Origin: Comamonadaceae bacterium
GTDB taxonomy: Bacteria > Pseudomonadota > Gammaproteobacteria > Burkholderiales > Burkholderiaceae_C
Assembly: GCA_947375135.1 (NCBI GenBank)
Contig: CANCER010000012.1
Span: forward strand, 1-64,000
Direction: 5' to 3'
DNA: 64,000 nt
This document shows positions 42,136 through 50,774 of the stretch, in pieces; the stretch's first letter is position 1; each line of letters opens with the position of its first letter. Below the pieces are notes generated by a model. That model was not told where the DNA came from. It saw only the letters and a program-made list of their open reading frames with translations, and ran no database searches. The translations under genes were made by a program, and so were the position numbers.

Positions 42136-43437
42136 TCACAACCAATCCTTGAGCTGGTGCCAGGCCATACCCAGCACCAGACTGGGCGTGCGCAACAACG
42201 CTCCGCCGGGAAAGTTACGGTGCTGCAGCTTGGCAAACACATCGAAGCGTTCGGCCTGCCCTGCCACCGCCTCTGCCACCACCTTGCCGGCCATTCCGGT
42301 CAAAGCCACGCCGTGGCCGCTGAAACCTTGCAGGTAAAAAAGGTTGCTGCCCAGGCGCCCGAAGTCCGGCGCACGGTTCATGCTGATATCCACAAAGCCG
42401 CCCCAGACAAACTCCACCGGCACGTCCTTAAGCGCCGGAAACACCTGCCCCATGCGCCGGGCCATGAGCTCGCTCAAACTCGCCGGCGTGCGCGTGGAGT
42501 AGCTGACCCGCCCGCCGAACAGCATGCGCCGGTCGGCACTGAAACGAAAATAGTCGAGCACAAAGTTGTTGTCACAAACTGCGGCGTTACCAGGGATCAG
42601 GCGCTCGCAAAGCCCGGCACCCAAAGGCGCAGTGCCGATCATGTAGGTGCCCACCGGCATGATGCGGGGCGCGATTTCCGGTGCCACGCGCGGGCCATAC
42701 TCGCCCAGGGTGCAATTGCCTGCCAGCACGGCCCATTGCGCACGCACCGAACCGCGCGCGGTCTTGGCTGTCAGCGTCGCACCGCGGGCGATGTCCAGCA
42801 GCGCGGACTGCTCAAAAATCCGGACCCCAAAACTGCGCGCCGCCCGCGCCAGCCCCAGGCCATACTTCAGCGGATGCAAGTGGCCCGAGCGGCGTTCATA
42901 GGCCGACGCGCAATAGCGCGGGCTCTGAATATGGCGCTGCACCTCGGCGCCCCGTTTGAAGTCCACGGTGAATCCGTAGTCGCGCTGCAAAGTCTGCATA
43001 TCCGCTTCCAGCGCGCGCGCCTTGCGCTCGGAGTCGGCCACGTAGAGGTAGCCCGACACCTGGTCGCAGTCGATCTGAAATTCGGCTATGCGCTGGTCCA
43101 GCAGGTCCATGGACTCCACCGACAGTGCCCAGGCTTGGCGCGCATGGTCTTTTCCGAGTTGCTGCTCAAACGGCTCCTGGCCGCTGGCATAGCCCACGAT
43201 GGCCTGGCCGCCATTGCGCCCAGACGCACCGCTGCAAATGCGGTCCGCCTCCAGCACGACGACTGCATAGCCGCGCTTGGCCAATTCGATCGCCGCCGAC
43301 AGCCCCGCATAGCCTGCACCCACCACCACCACATCGGCGCTGGCGTCGCCCAGCAAGGGTTCGCTGACCGGGTCGCGCCGCGCACTGGCTTCGTAATAGC
43401 TGGTCTGGTTGAGCTGGGTATCGGAATCAAGCAACAT
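42136..43437 (-). CDS. puuB: Gamma-glutamylputrescine oxidoreductase (FAD)
   Basis: A 433-residue DAO-family flavoenzyme: the GxGxxG nucleotide motif is in VVVVGAGYAGLSAAIELAKR, then ICSGASGRNGGQAIVGYA and a C-terminal NLFYLQGFSGHGVALTGMAG. PuuB oxidises gamma-glutamylputrescine to the aldehyde used by PuuC. It converges with the MocR-type regulator and follows speB by 18 bases in the same direction. The match in length and motifs to E. coli PuuB (about 426 residues) is good. Confidence 0.9.
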   Translation of the reverse strand: MLLDSDTQLNQTSYYEASARRDPVSEPLLGDASADVVVVGAGYAGLSAAIELAKRGYAVVVLEADRICSGASGRNGGQAIVGYASGQEPFEQQLGKDHARQAWALSVESMDLLDQRIAEFQIDCDQVSGYLYVADSERKARALEADMQTLQRDYGFTVDFKRGAEVQRHIQSPRYCASAYERRSGHLHPLKYGLGLARAARSFGVRIFEQSALLDIARGATLTAKTARGSVRAQWAVLAGNCTLGEYGPRVAPEIAPRIMPVGTYMIGTAPLGAGLCERLIPGNAAVCDNNFVLDYFRFSADRRMLFGGRVSYSTRTPASLSELMARRMGQVFPALKDVPVEFVWGGFVDISMNRAPDFGRLGSNLFYLQGFSGHGVALTGMAGKVVAEAVAGQAERFDVFAKLQHRNFPGGALLRTPSLVLGMAWHQLKDWL

Positions 43438-43455
43438 GGCAGGGCCTTCAAAAAA

Positions 43456-44376
43456 TCAGCGAGAGGCTTTGGCAATCTGGCCGCACAGGTAGGTCCAGAT
43501 GAACTGCGCCGCCGCATTGCTGGTGAGTTCCGCATGGTCGTAGGCGGGAGCCACTTCCACGCAATCCATGCCGACACAATTCAGAGTCGCCAGTTCTTCC
43601 AGAAACGTCAGCACCTGCGAACTGGTCATGCCGCCAGGCTCCGGGGTGCCGGTGCCGGGCGCGAAGGCCGGGTCCAGACAATCGATATCCAGCGTCAGGT
43701 AGCAAGGCGTGTTGCCGATACGTTCCTTGATCTGCGCCAGCACATCCCCCAGGAGTCCGCCGTCCTTGCCGCGCAGGTCTCTGGCGGTGTAGATCAGGCC
43801 ACCCTGGTCTTTCACATATTCGCGTGCGGCACGCTCGCCGCTGGAACGTATGCCGATCTGCACCGTCTTGCCGGGGTCCACCAGGCCCTCCTGGATGGCC
43901 TCATAGGTCCAAGTGCCGTGCCCCGAAGGCTCGTCGAAGTGCGTGGTCCAGGTGTCGCAATGGGCATCGAAGTGGACCAGCGCCACTGCGCCCTGCTGCG
44001 CCTTCAGGGCGCGCAACAGAGGCAGCGTGACCGAATGGTCGCCGCCTATGAACACGCAATGGTGCCCGGCCATCAGGCTTGCGGCCTGGCGCTGGATGGC
44101 AGCGCGCACCTCCGTCAAGGGTGAGGCATTGGGCAAACGCATGTCGCCCGCATCGCCCAGATGCCCCAGGGGGCTGACATCAAACAAGGGATGGATGCCG
44201 TCGCACAGCATCAACGAGGCGCGGCGGATTTCCTGCGGCGCAAAGCGCGCGCCAGGCCGGTTGGTGACCGCACCATCAAAGGGCACGCCGCACACCGCAA
44301 AGGGCTGACTGCCCAACTCCGGGGCCGCTAGAAAACGGTTGCTATGGTTGGCGTATGCAAAGTGTCCTATACCCAT
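43456..44376 (-). CDS. speB: Agmatinase
   Basis: A 306-residue ureohydrolase that makes putrescine and urea from agmatine. The binuclear manganese ligands are in GGDHS, HFDAHCDT and LDIDCLDP, all intact. GVPFDGAVTNRPGARFAPQEIR and GIRSSG are typical of SpeB rather than arginase. It feeds the putrescine pathway encoded next to it; PuuB follows. No arginine decarboxylase is in the window, so agmatine may be imported or made elsewhere. Confidence 0.9.
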   Translation of the reverse strand: MGIGHFAYANHSNRFLAAPELGSQPFAVCGVPFDGAVTNRPGARFAPQEIRRASLMLCDGIHPLFDVSPLGHLGDAGDMRLPNASPLTEVRAAIQRQAASLMAGHHCVFIGGDHSVTLPLLRALKAQQGAVALVHFDAHCDTWTTHFDEPSGHGTWTYEAIQEGLVDPGKTVQIGIRSSGERAAREYVKDQGGLIYTARDLRGKDGGLLGDVLAQIKERIGNTPCYLTLDIDCLDPAFAPGTGTPEPGGMTSSQVLTFLEELATLNCVGMDCVEVAPAYDHAELTSNAAAQFIWTYLCGQIAKASR

Positions 44377-44536
44377 GTCGATCCCTTGGTGTCCATCACG
44401 AAGCCGCTACGGTAGCGCAATGCGGATGTGTTTGCTGGGTCCAATTCAGCGTGTGCGCGGGACACCAATGCAAGACGCCATGGTGTACGCTGTGCCGCTT
44501 TGCTGCGTAAGCGCAATTCTTGTCCATTGAACCCTG

Positions 44537-45499
44537 ATGCCGATGCACACACACTCCCCCGGCCGTTGGCTCGCCTACGGCTACCTGGCATTGGCCATGG
44601 CGCTGGCGGGCGGCTATGTGGCCCTGTCCAAACCCCTGGTCGCCGCCCTGCCCGTCTTCCTGCTGGCCTGGCTGCGCTTTGGCATTGGCGGTATCGCCAT
44701 GGCGAACTGGCTGAAGAAGCCCGCCAATGAAGCCCCCATGACCCGGACCACCAAGCAGCTCCTGTTCCTTGAATCCTTCCTGGGCAACTTCCTGTTTTCC
44801 ATCTGCATGTTGTTTGGCGTGAGCATGACCAGCGCGGTGTCGGCGGGCGTCATCATGGCCGCCATTCCAGCCATGGTGGCCGTGATGAGCTGGGTGTTCC
44901 TGAAAGAAAAAATCGGCCTGCGCATCTGGGCCGCCGTGGCCTGTGGCGCCTTGGGAATCGGCCTGCTGGCACTGGCGCGCCACAGCCCAGGCAGTGCGTC
45001 CGCGCAAGGGCTGGCCGAGGCCGCCGCGCCCGGGCGCCTGCTGCTGGGCAATGCACTGGTGTTTGGCGCGGTGCTGTGCGAAGCCTTTTACGCGGTTATC
45101 GGCAAAAAACTCACGGGCACGCTGTCGCCCAAGCGCATCTCGGCCCTCATCAATCTGTGCGGTTTTCTGCTGATGACGCCCATGGGGATTTACACCGCAT
45201 GGCATTTTGATTTTGTTGCCGTGCACGGCAGTTCCTGGTTGCTGCTGGTGTTCTACGCCCTGGCGGCCAGCGTTTGGACCGTGTGGCTGTGGATGACAGG
45301 CTCCAAGAACGTGCCCGCTGCACATGCCGGCGTATTCACCGTGCTGCTACCAATCTCGGCTGCTCTGGTCGGTGTGCTGGTTCTGGGCGAACCACTGGGC
45401 GCCGTGCAAGTGCTGGCCTTTGGCATTGCGCTGGCCGGCGTGTTGCTGGCCACCCTACCCGGGCGCCAAACGGCAGCGCCCGTAGAACCGCACGTTTAA
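44537..45499 (+). CDS. DMT-superfamily (EamA) transporter
   Basis: A 320-residue inner-membrane protein with about ten hydrophobic segments and two EamA repeats (residues about 10-145 and 165-305). VLLPISAALVGVLVLGEPLG is a typical EamA pattern. The substrate is unknown; amino-acid or amine efflux is possible given the neighbours, without direct evidence. It is divergent from speB; the 160 bases between hold no gene. The gene converges with the RraA-like gene. Confidence 0.85.
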   Translation: MPMHTHSPGRWLAYGYLALAMALAGGYVALSKPLVAALPVFLLAWLRFGIGGIAMANWLKKPANEAPMTRTTKQLLFLESFLGNFLFSICMLFGVSMTSAVSAGVIMAAIPAMVAVMSWVFLKEKIGLRIWAAVACGALGIGLLALARHSPGSASAQGLAEAAAPGRLLLGNALVFGAVLCEAFYAVIGKKLTGTLSPKRISALINLCGFLLMTPMGIYTAWHFDFVAVHGSSWLLLVFYALAASVWTVWLWMTGSKNVPAAHAGVFTVLLPISAALVGVLVLGEPLGAVQVLAFGIALAGVLLATLPGRQTAAPVEPHV

Positions 45500-45503
45500 A
45501 GTC

Positions 45504-46025
45504 TCACGGCAAGGGCTTGCTGCTCAGCACGATGCCATCTTCGTCCGCGTACAGCCAGTCGCCCGGGCGCACCCATACGCCCTGAATCTGAACGGCCACA
45601 TTGCTTTGGCCCTCGTTGCGCTTCTCGGTGGGCAGCGGCATGGGCGCCAGTGCACGGATGCCAAGGGTGTGCGCAGCCAACTCGGCCGTGTCGCGTACAC
45701 AGCCATCAATCACCACACCGGCCCAGCCATTGCGAGCCGCAGCCGCACCCAGGTTTCCACCCAGCAACGCACGGCGCAGGGAGGCTCCACCATCGACGAC
45801 CAGCACCTTGCCCACGCGCCCCTGCGGCGTATCGATCCAGCCCTGCGCATCCACGGCGGCCTTGACCAGGGTGTTGTCCTCAAAGCACTTGACGGTGTCC
45901 ACCGGGCCGGAGAACTTTTTCACACGGCCAAAATCACGAAAAACCGGTGGCAAAACGCGGAAATTGCCTGTGGTATCTCCCTTGTGAACATCGCAAAAAT
46001 CACAGGTGGCAAACGACTGGCTCAT
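45504..46025 (-). CDS. RraA family protein (RNase E regulator / HMG aldolase-like)
   Basis: A 173-residue protein of the RraA fold: ATCDFCDVHKGDTTGNFRVL, VDGGASLRRALLGGNLGAAA, GWAGVVIDGCVRDT and WLYADEDGIVLSS. Members either inhibit RNase E or act as HMG/CHA aldolases; the GGNLG and DGxxRD residues are consistent with aldolase-type metal binding, but sequence alone does not decide. An AGGAG ribosome-binding site precedes the ATG at 46025. Confidence 0.85.
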   Translation of the reverse strand: MSQSFATCDFCDVHKGDTTGNFRVLPPVFRDFGRVKKFSGPVDTVKCFEDNTLVKAAVDAQGWIDTPQGRVGKVLVVDGGASLRRALLGGNLGAAAARNGWAGVVIDGCVRDTAELAAHTLGIRALAPMPLPTEKRNEGQSNVAVQIQGVWVRPGDWLYADEDGIVLSSKPLP

Positions 46026-46202
46026 GCTGGGGTGCTCCTTTTGGCTCAAAAGACTATTCTCCAATGAAAAAAACCCGATCTCAGAGTGAAAAAAGTATTT
46101 TCCCGCTTGGAAAGCTTGATTTTCTCCAGTAGCATCCGCTCTACCAGTGGAGGCGCAGACTTTTCACTGGAGATTAATCAACTTCCAGAAGGACAATCAA
46201 TC

Positions 46203-46661
46203 ATGGCAACTGCAAAAAAAACGGCTGCAAAAAAAGCCGCACCTGCAAAGAAAGCAGCAGCACCCGCTACGAAAGCCGCACCAGCCAAGAAGGTAGCCGC
46301 CAAAACAGCTGCGCCAGCAAAAGTTGCCGCGCCAGCCAAAAAAGCAGCGCCTGCTAAAAAGGTAGCCGCAGCGCCGGCCAAGAAGGTTGCCGCCAAGGCT
46401 CCAGCCAAGAAGCGTACCGCCAATGCGGCCTTCATGAAGGAACTGACTCCCAGCGCCGCGTTGGCTGCCGTCGTGGGTGCCAAGCCCCTGCCACGCACCG
46501 AAGTGGTCAAGCAACTCTGGGTTTACATCAAGAAGCACGGCCTGCAAGACGCAGTGGACAAGCGCATGATCAACGCCGACGTCAAGCTCAAAGAAGTCTT
46601 CGGCAAGGCCAAGGCTACGATGTTTGAGATGGCTGGCCTGATCGGCAAGCACCTCAAGTAA
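46203..46661 (+). CDS. H1-like AlaLysPro-rich protein with C-terminal SWIB domain
   Basis: A 152-residue protein. Residues 1-75 are a low-complexity Ala/Lys/Pro tail (repeated AAPAKK and AKKVAAK units) like eukaryotic histone H1 C-termini. Residues about 76-152 are a SWIB/MDM2 domain (LTPSAALAAVVGAKPLPRTE, then VKQLWVYIKKHGLQD). Bacterial proteins of this build are believed to bind DNA as nucleoid proteins. AGAAGGA lies about ten bases before the start. An unusual leader with nested inverted repeats precedes it and a strong terminator follows. The repetitive tail may vary in length between strains. Confidence 0.9.
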   Translation: MATAKKTAAKKAAPAKKAAAPATKAAPAKKVAAKTAAPAKVAAPAKKAAPAKKVAAAPAKKVAAKAPAKKRTANAAFMKELTPSAALAAVVGAKPLPRTEVVKQLWVYIKKHGLQDAVDKRMINADVKLKEVFGKAKATMFEMAGLIGKHLK

Positions 46662-46683
46662 GTCGCGTCTCGCGCACTTGCTC

Positions 46684-46712
46684 AAAAAGGCCGGCACATG
46701 CCGGCCTTTTTT
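46684..46712 (+). terminator. Intrinsic terminator after the H1/SWIB gene
   Basis: AAAAAGGCCGGCA (46684-46696) and TGCCGGCCTTTTT (46699-46711) form a near-perfect stem followed by T residues. It separates this gene from dppB. Confidence 0.92.
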
Positions 46713-46770
46713 ATTTTCCGGCCAGAGTGTGTGTATGCTGGTTGGGTCACCCCACGGGAAAACCATCTCC

Positions 46771-47781
46771 ATGTTCCGCTTTGCACTGACCCGCCTGAGT
46801 CTGATCATCCCGACTTTTTTCGGCATGACCCTGTTGGCCTTTTTTCTCATCCGTCTGGTGCCGGGTGACCCCATCGAAACGCTGGCCGGCGAGCGTGGCA
46901 TTGATGCAGCGCGCCACGCCAAGCTGCTCACCGAATACGGCCTCGACCAGCCGGTCATCGTGCAATACGGCATCTACATCGGCAAAGTGCTGCATGGCGA
47001 CCTGGGCAAATCCATCATCACCCAGGCGCCGGTGCTCAGCGAATTTATGTCGCTCTTTCCCGCCACCATTGAACTGGCCGTCTGCGCCATTCTGTTTGCG
47101 CTGCTTCTCGGCATTCCGGCCGGCATTCTGGCGGCCGTCAAGCGCAATTCTTTTCTGGATCACGGTGTCATGGGCGTGTCGCTGGCCGGCTACTCCATGC
47201 CCATCTTCTGGTGGGGGCTGCTGCTGATACTGCTGTTCTCGGTGCAGTTGGATTTAACCCCGGTGTCGGGACGCATCGCGGTCGAATACTTCTTTGACCC
47301 GGTCACCGGCTTTCTGCTGATCGACTCGGTGCTGTCGGGCCAGAAGGGTGCATTCATGTCGGCCCTGTCGCATCTGATGTTGCCCACCATCGTGCTGGGC
47401 ACCAACCCATTGGCGGTGATTGCGCGCATGACGCGCTCAGCCATGCTGGAGGTGTTGGGCGAGGACTACATCCGCACGGCACGCGCCAAGGGTTTGTCCA
47501 ATCTGCGCGTGGTGTCCGTGCACGCGCTACGCAATGCGCTGATTCCGGTAATCACCGTCATCGGCTTGCAGGTCGGTGTGCTTTTTACCGGCGCCATCCT
47601 GACCGAAACCATCTTCTCCTGGCCAGGCGTGGGCAAATGGCTGATTGAAGCCATCAGCCGACGCGACTATCCCGTGCTGCAAGGCGGCATGCTGCTGCTC
47701 GGTGTGGTGGTGATGGCCGTCAACCTGCTCGTGGATGTGACCTACGGCATCATCAACCCGCGTATACGCCACCCATCATGA
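46771..47781 (+). CDS. dppB: Dipeptide/oligopeptide ABC transporter permease DppB
   Basis: A 336-residue permease with six helices, starting MFRFALTRLSLIIPTFFGMT. FLIRLVPGDPIETLAGERG and the DYIRTARAKGLSNLRVVSVH loop, with NALIPVITVIGLQVG, are typical of DppB/OppB. The ATG at 46771 gives the usual N-terminus. dppC follows with an ATGA overlap. The solute may be a dipeptide or heme; the family does both. Confidence 0.92.
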   Translation: MFRFALTRLSLIIPTFFGMTLLAFFLIRLVPGDPIETLAGERGIDAARHAKLLTEYGLDQPVIVQYGIYIGKVLHGDLGKSIITQAPVLSEFMSLFPATIELAVCAILFALLLGIPAGILAAVKRNSFLDHGVMGVSLAGYSMPIFWWGLLLILLFSVQLDLTPVSGRIAVEYFFDPVTGFLLIDSVLSGQKGAFMSALSHLMLPTIVLGTNPLAVIARMTRSAMLEVLGEDYIRTARAKGLSNLRVVSVHALRNALIPVITVIGLQVGVLFTGAILTETIFSWPGVGKWLIEAISRRDYPVLQGGMLLLGVVVMAVNLLVDVTYGIINPRIRHPS

Positions 47782-48692
47782 ACACGTTGACCAACTCCAC
47801 AACCCAGGCCGACGCCGATGCACTGGCCGGGCATGTGAGCCCGCTGCGCGACTTCTGGCGTTCCTTTTCTGCCAACAAGGGCGCCATCGGCGGCCTGGTC
47901 ATTGTGTGTGCGGTGCTCTTGCTGGCGGCCTTTGCCAACCAGATCGCGCCCTACGCGCCGGACCTCACCGACAACTCCGTTTTTCTGGTCCCGCCCGCAT
48001 GGCAATCGGGGGGCAGTGCAGCCCACCTGCTGGGCACCGATGCCATCGGGCGTGACATTCTTTCGCGCCTGATCTTCGGCGCCCGCCTGTCGCTGCTCAT
48101 TGGTGTTGCGGTGGTGGTGATTTCCATCGTCACCGGCACCGTGCTGGGCCTGTTGTCGGGCTATATACGCGGCATCTTCGAGGTGCTGGTGATGCGCCTG
48201 ATGGACATCATCCTGACTTTGCCCAGCCTGCTGCTGGCGATTGTGATCGTCGCCATCCTGGGGCCAGGGCTGATGAATGCCATGCTGGCGGTGGCCATTG
48301 TGGTGTTGCCCCATTACGTACGCATCACCCGGGCGGCGGTCATTGCCGAAGCCTCGCGCGACTATGTCACGGCGGCGCGTATGGGCGGCGCCAGCCACCT
48401 GCGCCTGATGTTCAGCGAGATTCTGCCCAACTGCACGGCACCGCTGATCGTGCAGGCCTCGCTAGGAATTTCAGCGGCCATCCTGGATGCAGCAGCCCTG
48501 GGCTTCCTGGGCCTGGGCGCCCAGCCGCCCTCACCCGAGTGGGGCACCATGCTGGCCGATGCGCGCGAGTTTGTGCTGCGCGCCTGGTGGGTGGTGACCT
48601 TTCCCGGCCTGGCTATTTTGATGACCGTGCTGGCCTTCAATCTGCTGGGCGATGGTCTGCGCGATGCGCTGGACCCCAAGCTCAAGCGCTAA
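47778..48692 (+). CDS. dppC: Dipeptide ABC transporter permease DppC
   Basis: A 304-residue permease with the N-terminal cytoplasmic segment and first helix ([19 protein letters not shown]), the [20 protein letters not shown] motif and the [20 protein letters not shown] loop. It pairs with DppB. dppD follows 28 bases after the stop. Confidence 0.93.
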   Translation: MNTLTNSTTQADADALAGHVSPLRDFWRSFSANKGAIGGLVIVCAVLLLAAFANQIAPYAPDLTDNSVFLVPPAWQSGGSAAHLLGTDAIGRDILSRLIFGARLSLLIGVAVVVISIVTGTVLGLLSGYIRGIFEVLVMRLMDIILTLPSLLLAIVIVAILGPGLMNAMLAVAIVVLPHYVRITRAAVIAEASRDYVTAARMGGASHLRLMFSEILPNCTAPLIVQASLGISAAILDAAALGFLGLGAQPPSPEWGTMLADAREFVLRAWWVVTFPGLAILMTVLAFNLLGDGLRDALDPKLKR

Positions 48693-48720
48693 GCCGACTG
48701 CAACCTCCACACCCCACACC

Positions 48721-49710
48721 ATGGCACTGCTTGAAATAGAAAACCTGTCGGTAGATTTCCCCTCACACCACGCGGTGATGCACGCCGTGGACGGCGTGAG
48801 CTTCTCGATTGAGCCCGGTGAAGTGCTGGGCATTGTGGGTGAGTCCGGCTCCGGCAAGAGTGTGACCATGATGGCGCTGATGGGCCTGGTGGGCTATCCC
48901 GGCGTGGTCAAGGCCCAGTCCATGCGCTTTGATGGCCATGACTTGCTCAAGCTGTCTGAGCGGGCGCGGCGCCAAATCATCGGCAAAGACCTGGCCATGA
49001 TCTTCCAGGACCCCACCACCAGCCTGAACCCCTGCTTTACCGTCGGCTTTCAACTGGCCGAAACACTCAAGCTGCACATGGGCATGACGCGCACGGCCGC
49101 CCGCAAGCGCTCCATCGCATTGCTGGAGCAAGTGGGCATACCGGCACCCGAGAGCCGACTCGACCTGTATCCGCACCAGTTCTCCGGCGGCATGAGCCAG
49201 CGCGTCATGATTGCCATGGCGATTGCCTGCAACCCCAAACTGCTGATCGCCGACGAACCCACCACCGCGCTGGACGTCACCATACAGGCCCAGATCCTGG
49301 ACCTGCTGCGCACCCTGCAGAAGGAACGCGGCATGGCCCTGGTGCTGATCACCCACAACATGGGCGTGGTGAGCGAGATGGCACAGCGCGTAGCCGTGAT
49401 GTACGCCGGGCAACTCATGGAGCAGCGCAGCGCGCTGGACTTGTTTGCCACGCCGCTGCACCCCTATACCGAGGCGCTGATGGCCTCCATGCCGGAGCGC
49501 AGCAGCGGCAGTGAGCGCCTGGCAACCATTCCGGGCATGGTGCCCGGACTGTATGACCGCCCGGTGGGCTGCCTGTTTGCTCCGCGCTGCAATTACCGTG
49601 TCAAGGCCTGTGACCAAAGGCCTGCCCTGCAAAGTACGCCTGTGGGGGCCGTGCGCTGCCACTTCCCGCTGTCTGCACCGAGCAGCCACCCAACCGGGGC
49701 TGCCGCATGA
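48721..49710 (+). CDS. dppD: Dipeptide ABC transporter ATP-binding protein DppD
   Basis: A 329-residue ATPase. Walker A is [16 protein letters not shown], the signature [13 protein letters not shown] and Walker [13 protein letters not shown]. The C-terminal oligopeptide domain has the Fe-S-like cysteine pattern [17 protein letters not shown]. The ATG at 48721 begins [13 protein letters not shown], the family start; a longer frame has no support. It overlaps dppF by four bases (ATGA). Confidence 0.93.
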   Translation: MALLEIENLSVDFPSHHAVMHAVDGVSFSIEPGEVLGIVGESGSGKSVTMMALMGLVGYPGVVKAQSMRFDGHDLLKLSERARRQIIGKDLAMIFQDPTTSLNPCFTVGFQLAETLKLHMGMTRTAARKRSIALLEQVGIPAPESRLDLYPHQFSGGMSQRVMIAMAIACNPKLLIADEPTTALDVTIQAQILDLLRTLQKERGMALVLITHNMGVVSEMAQRVAVMYAGQLMEQRSALDLFATPLHPYTEALMASMPERSSGSERLATIPGMVPGLYDRPVGCLFAPRCNYRVKACDQRPALQSTPVGAVRCHFPLSAPSSHPTGAAA

Positions 49711-50711
49711 GCCCCGCACACATCGCAAGCACAAAGACGGGCGAGGCCGTCGTCATCGCTGAGCAGCTCAAGCAGGTTTATCCGATCAGCCGCGGCCCGC
49801 TGCGCGCACCTGCGCAGTTGCAGGCCGTCAGCGGCGTGTCCTTCACCCTGCAGGCCGGCCGGACGCTGGCCGTGGTGGGTGAATCCGGATGCGGCAAGTC
49901 CACGCTAGCCCGCATGGTCTCACTGATCGAGACACCCCGTGCAGGCGCGCTGACGCTGGGCGGTGTCGATGTGCTCAGCAGCCACGACAAGCAGGCCTTG
50001 CGACAAAAAGTGCAACTGGTTTTCCAAAACCCCTACGGCTCGCTCAATCCGCGCAAGCGCATCGGGCAGATCCTGGAAGCGCCGCTGGAAATCAACACCG
50101 CGCTCAACGCCGATCAGCGTGCTGAAAAAGCCCGGGCCATGCTGGCCAAGGTGGGTCTGCGCCCCGAGCATTACGACCGCTATCCCCACATGTTTTCGGG
50201 TGGCCAGCGCCAGCGCATTGCGATTGCGCGCGCACTGATGCTCAACCCGCTGGTGGTGGTGGCCGATGAACCGGTCTCTGCGCTGGATGTGTCCATCCAG
50301 GCACAGGTGCTCAATCTGCTGGCCGATCTGCAGCGTGATCTGGGCTTGGCCTATTTGTTCATCTCGCACGACCTGGGTGTGGTGCGCCACATCGCGCACG
50401 ATGTGCTGGTGATGTACTTGGGCAGCACGGTCGAGCAGGGCGACAAAGAAACCATCTTCAGCCAACCGCTGCACCCCTACACGCAAGCATTGCTGGCTTC
50501 CACCCCTGGACTGGCAGGCAGCGGGCAAGCGCGCAAGCGCATTGTGCTCACGGGAGAGTTGCCCTCGCCGCTGAATCCGCCCAAGGGCTGCGTGTTTTCC
50601 ACGCGCTGCCCGCATGCGGTGGCGCACTGCCACGAAGATCGACCGCCCCTTCTGGACTTGATGGGGCGCAAGGTCGCGTGCTTTGAGGCAGCAAAACTGG
50701 CAGCCCCGTAA
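49707..50711 (+). CDS. dppF: Dipeptide ABC transporter ATP-binding protein DppF
   Basis: A 334-residue ATPase. Walker A is [13 protein letters not shown], the signature [14 protein letters not shown], and [17 protein letters not shown] carries Walker B. A C-terminal cysteine pattern, [15 protein letters not shown], follows. It works with DppD as the heterodimeric motor. The substrate-binding gene follows after 63 bases. Confidence 0.93.
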   Translation: MSPAHIASTKTGEAVVIAEQLKQVYPISRGPLRAPAQLQAVSGVSFTLQAGRTLAVVGESGCGKSTLARMVSLIETPRAGALTLGGVDVLSSHDKQALRQKVQLVFQNPYGSLNPRKRIGQILEAPLEINTALNADQRAEKARAMLAKVGLRPEHYDRYPHMFSGGQRQRIAIARALMLNPLVVVADEPVSALDVSIQAQVLNLLADLQRDLGLAYLFISHDLGVVRHIAHDVLVMYLGSTVEQGDKETIFSQPLHPYTQALLASTPGLAGSGQARKRIVLTGELPSPLNPPKGCVFSTRCPHAVAHCHEDRPPLLDLMGRKVACFEAAKLAAP

Positions 50712-50774
50712 CAACCCCAACGGGAAACGACCTTTTAGGGGCGTAACATGGTGTTTTTTTTATGGAGGTTCTCG

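Noticed and set aside
42157..44124. A 655-codon plus-strand frame, the longest shadow frame
   Set aside because: It covers puuB and speB in antisense and has no recognisable domain; both minus-strand genes have intact active sites.
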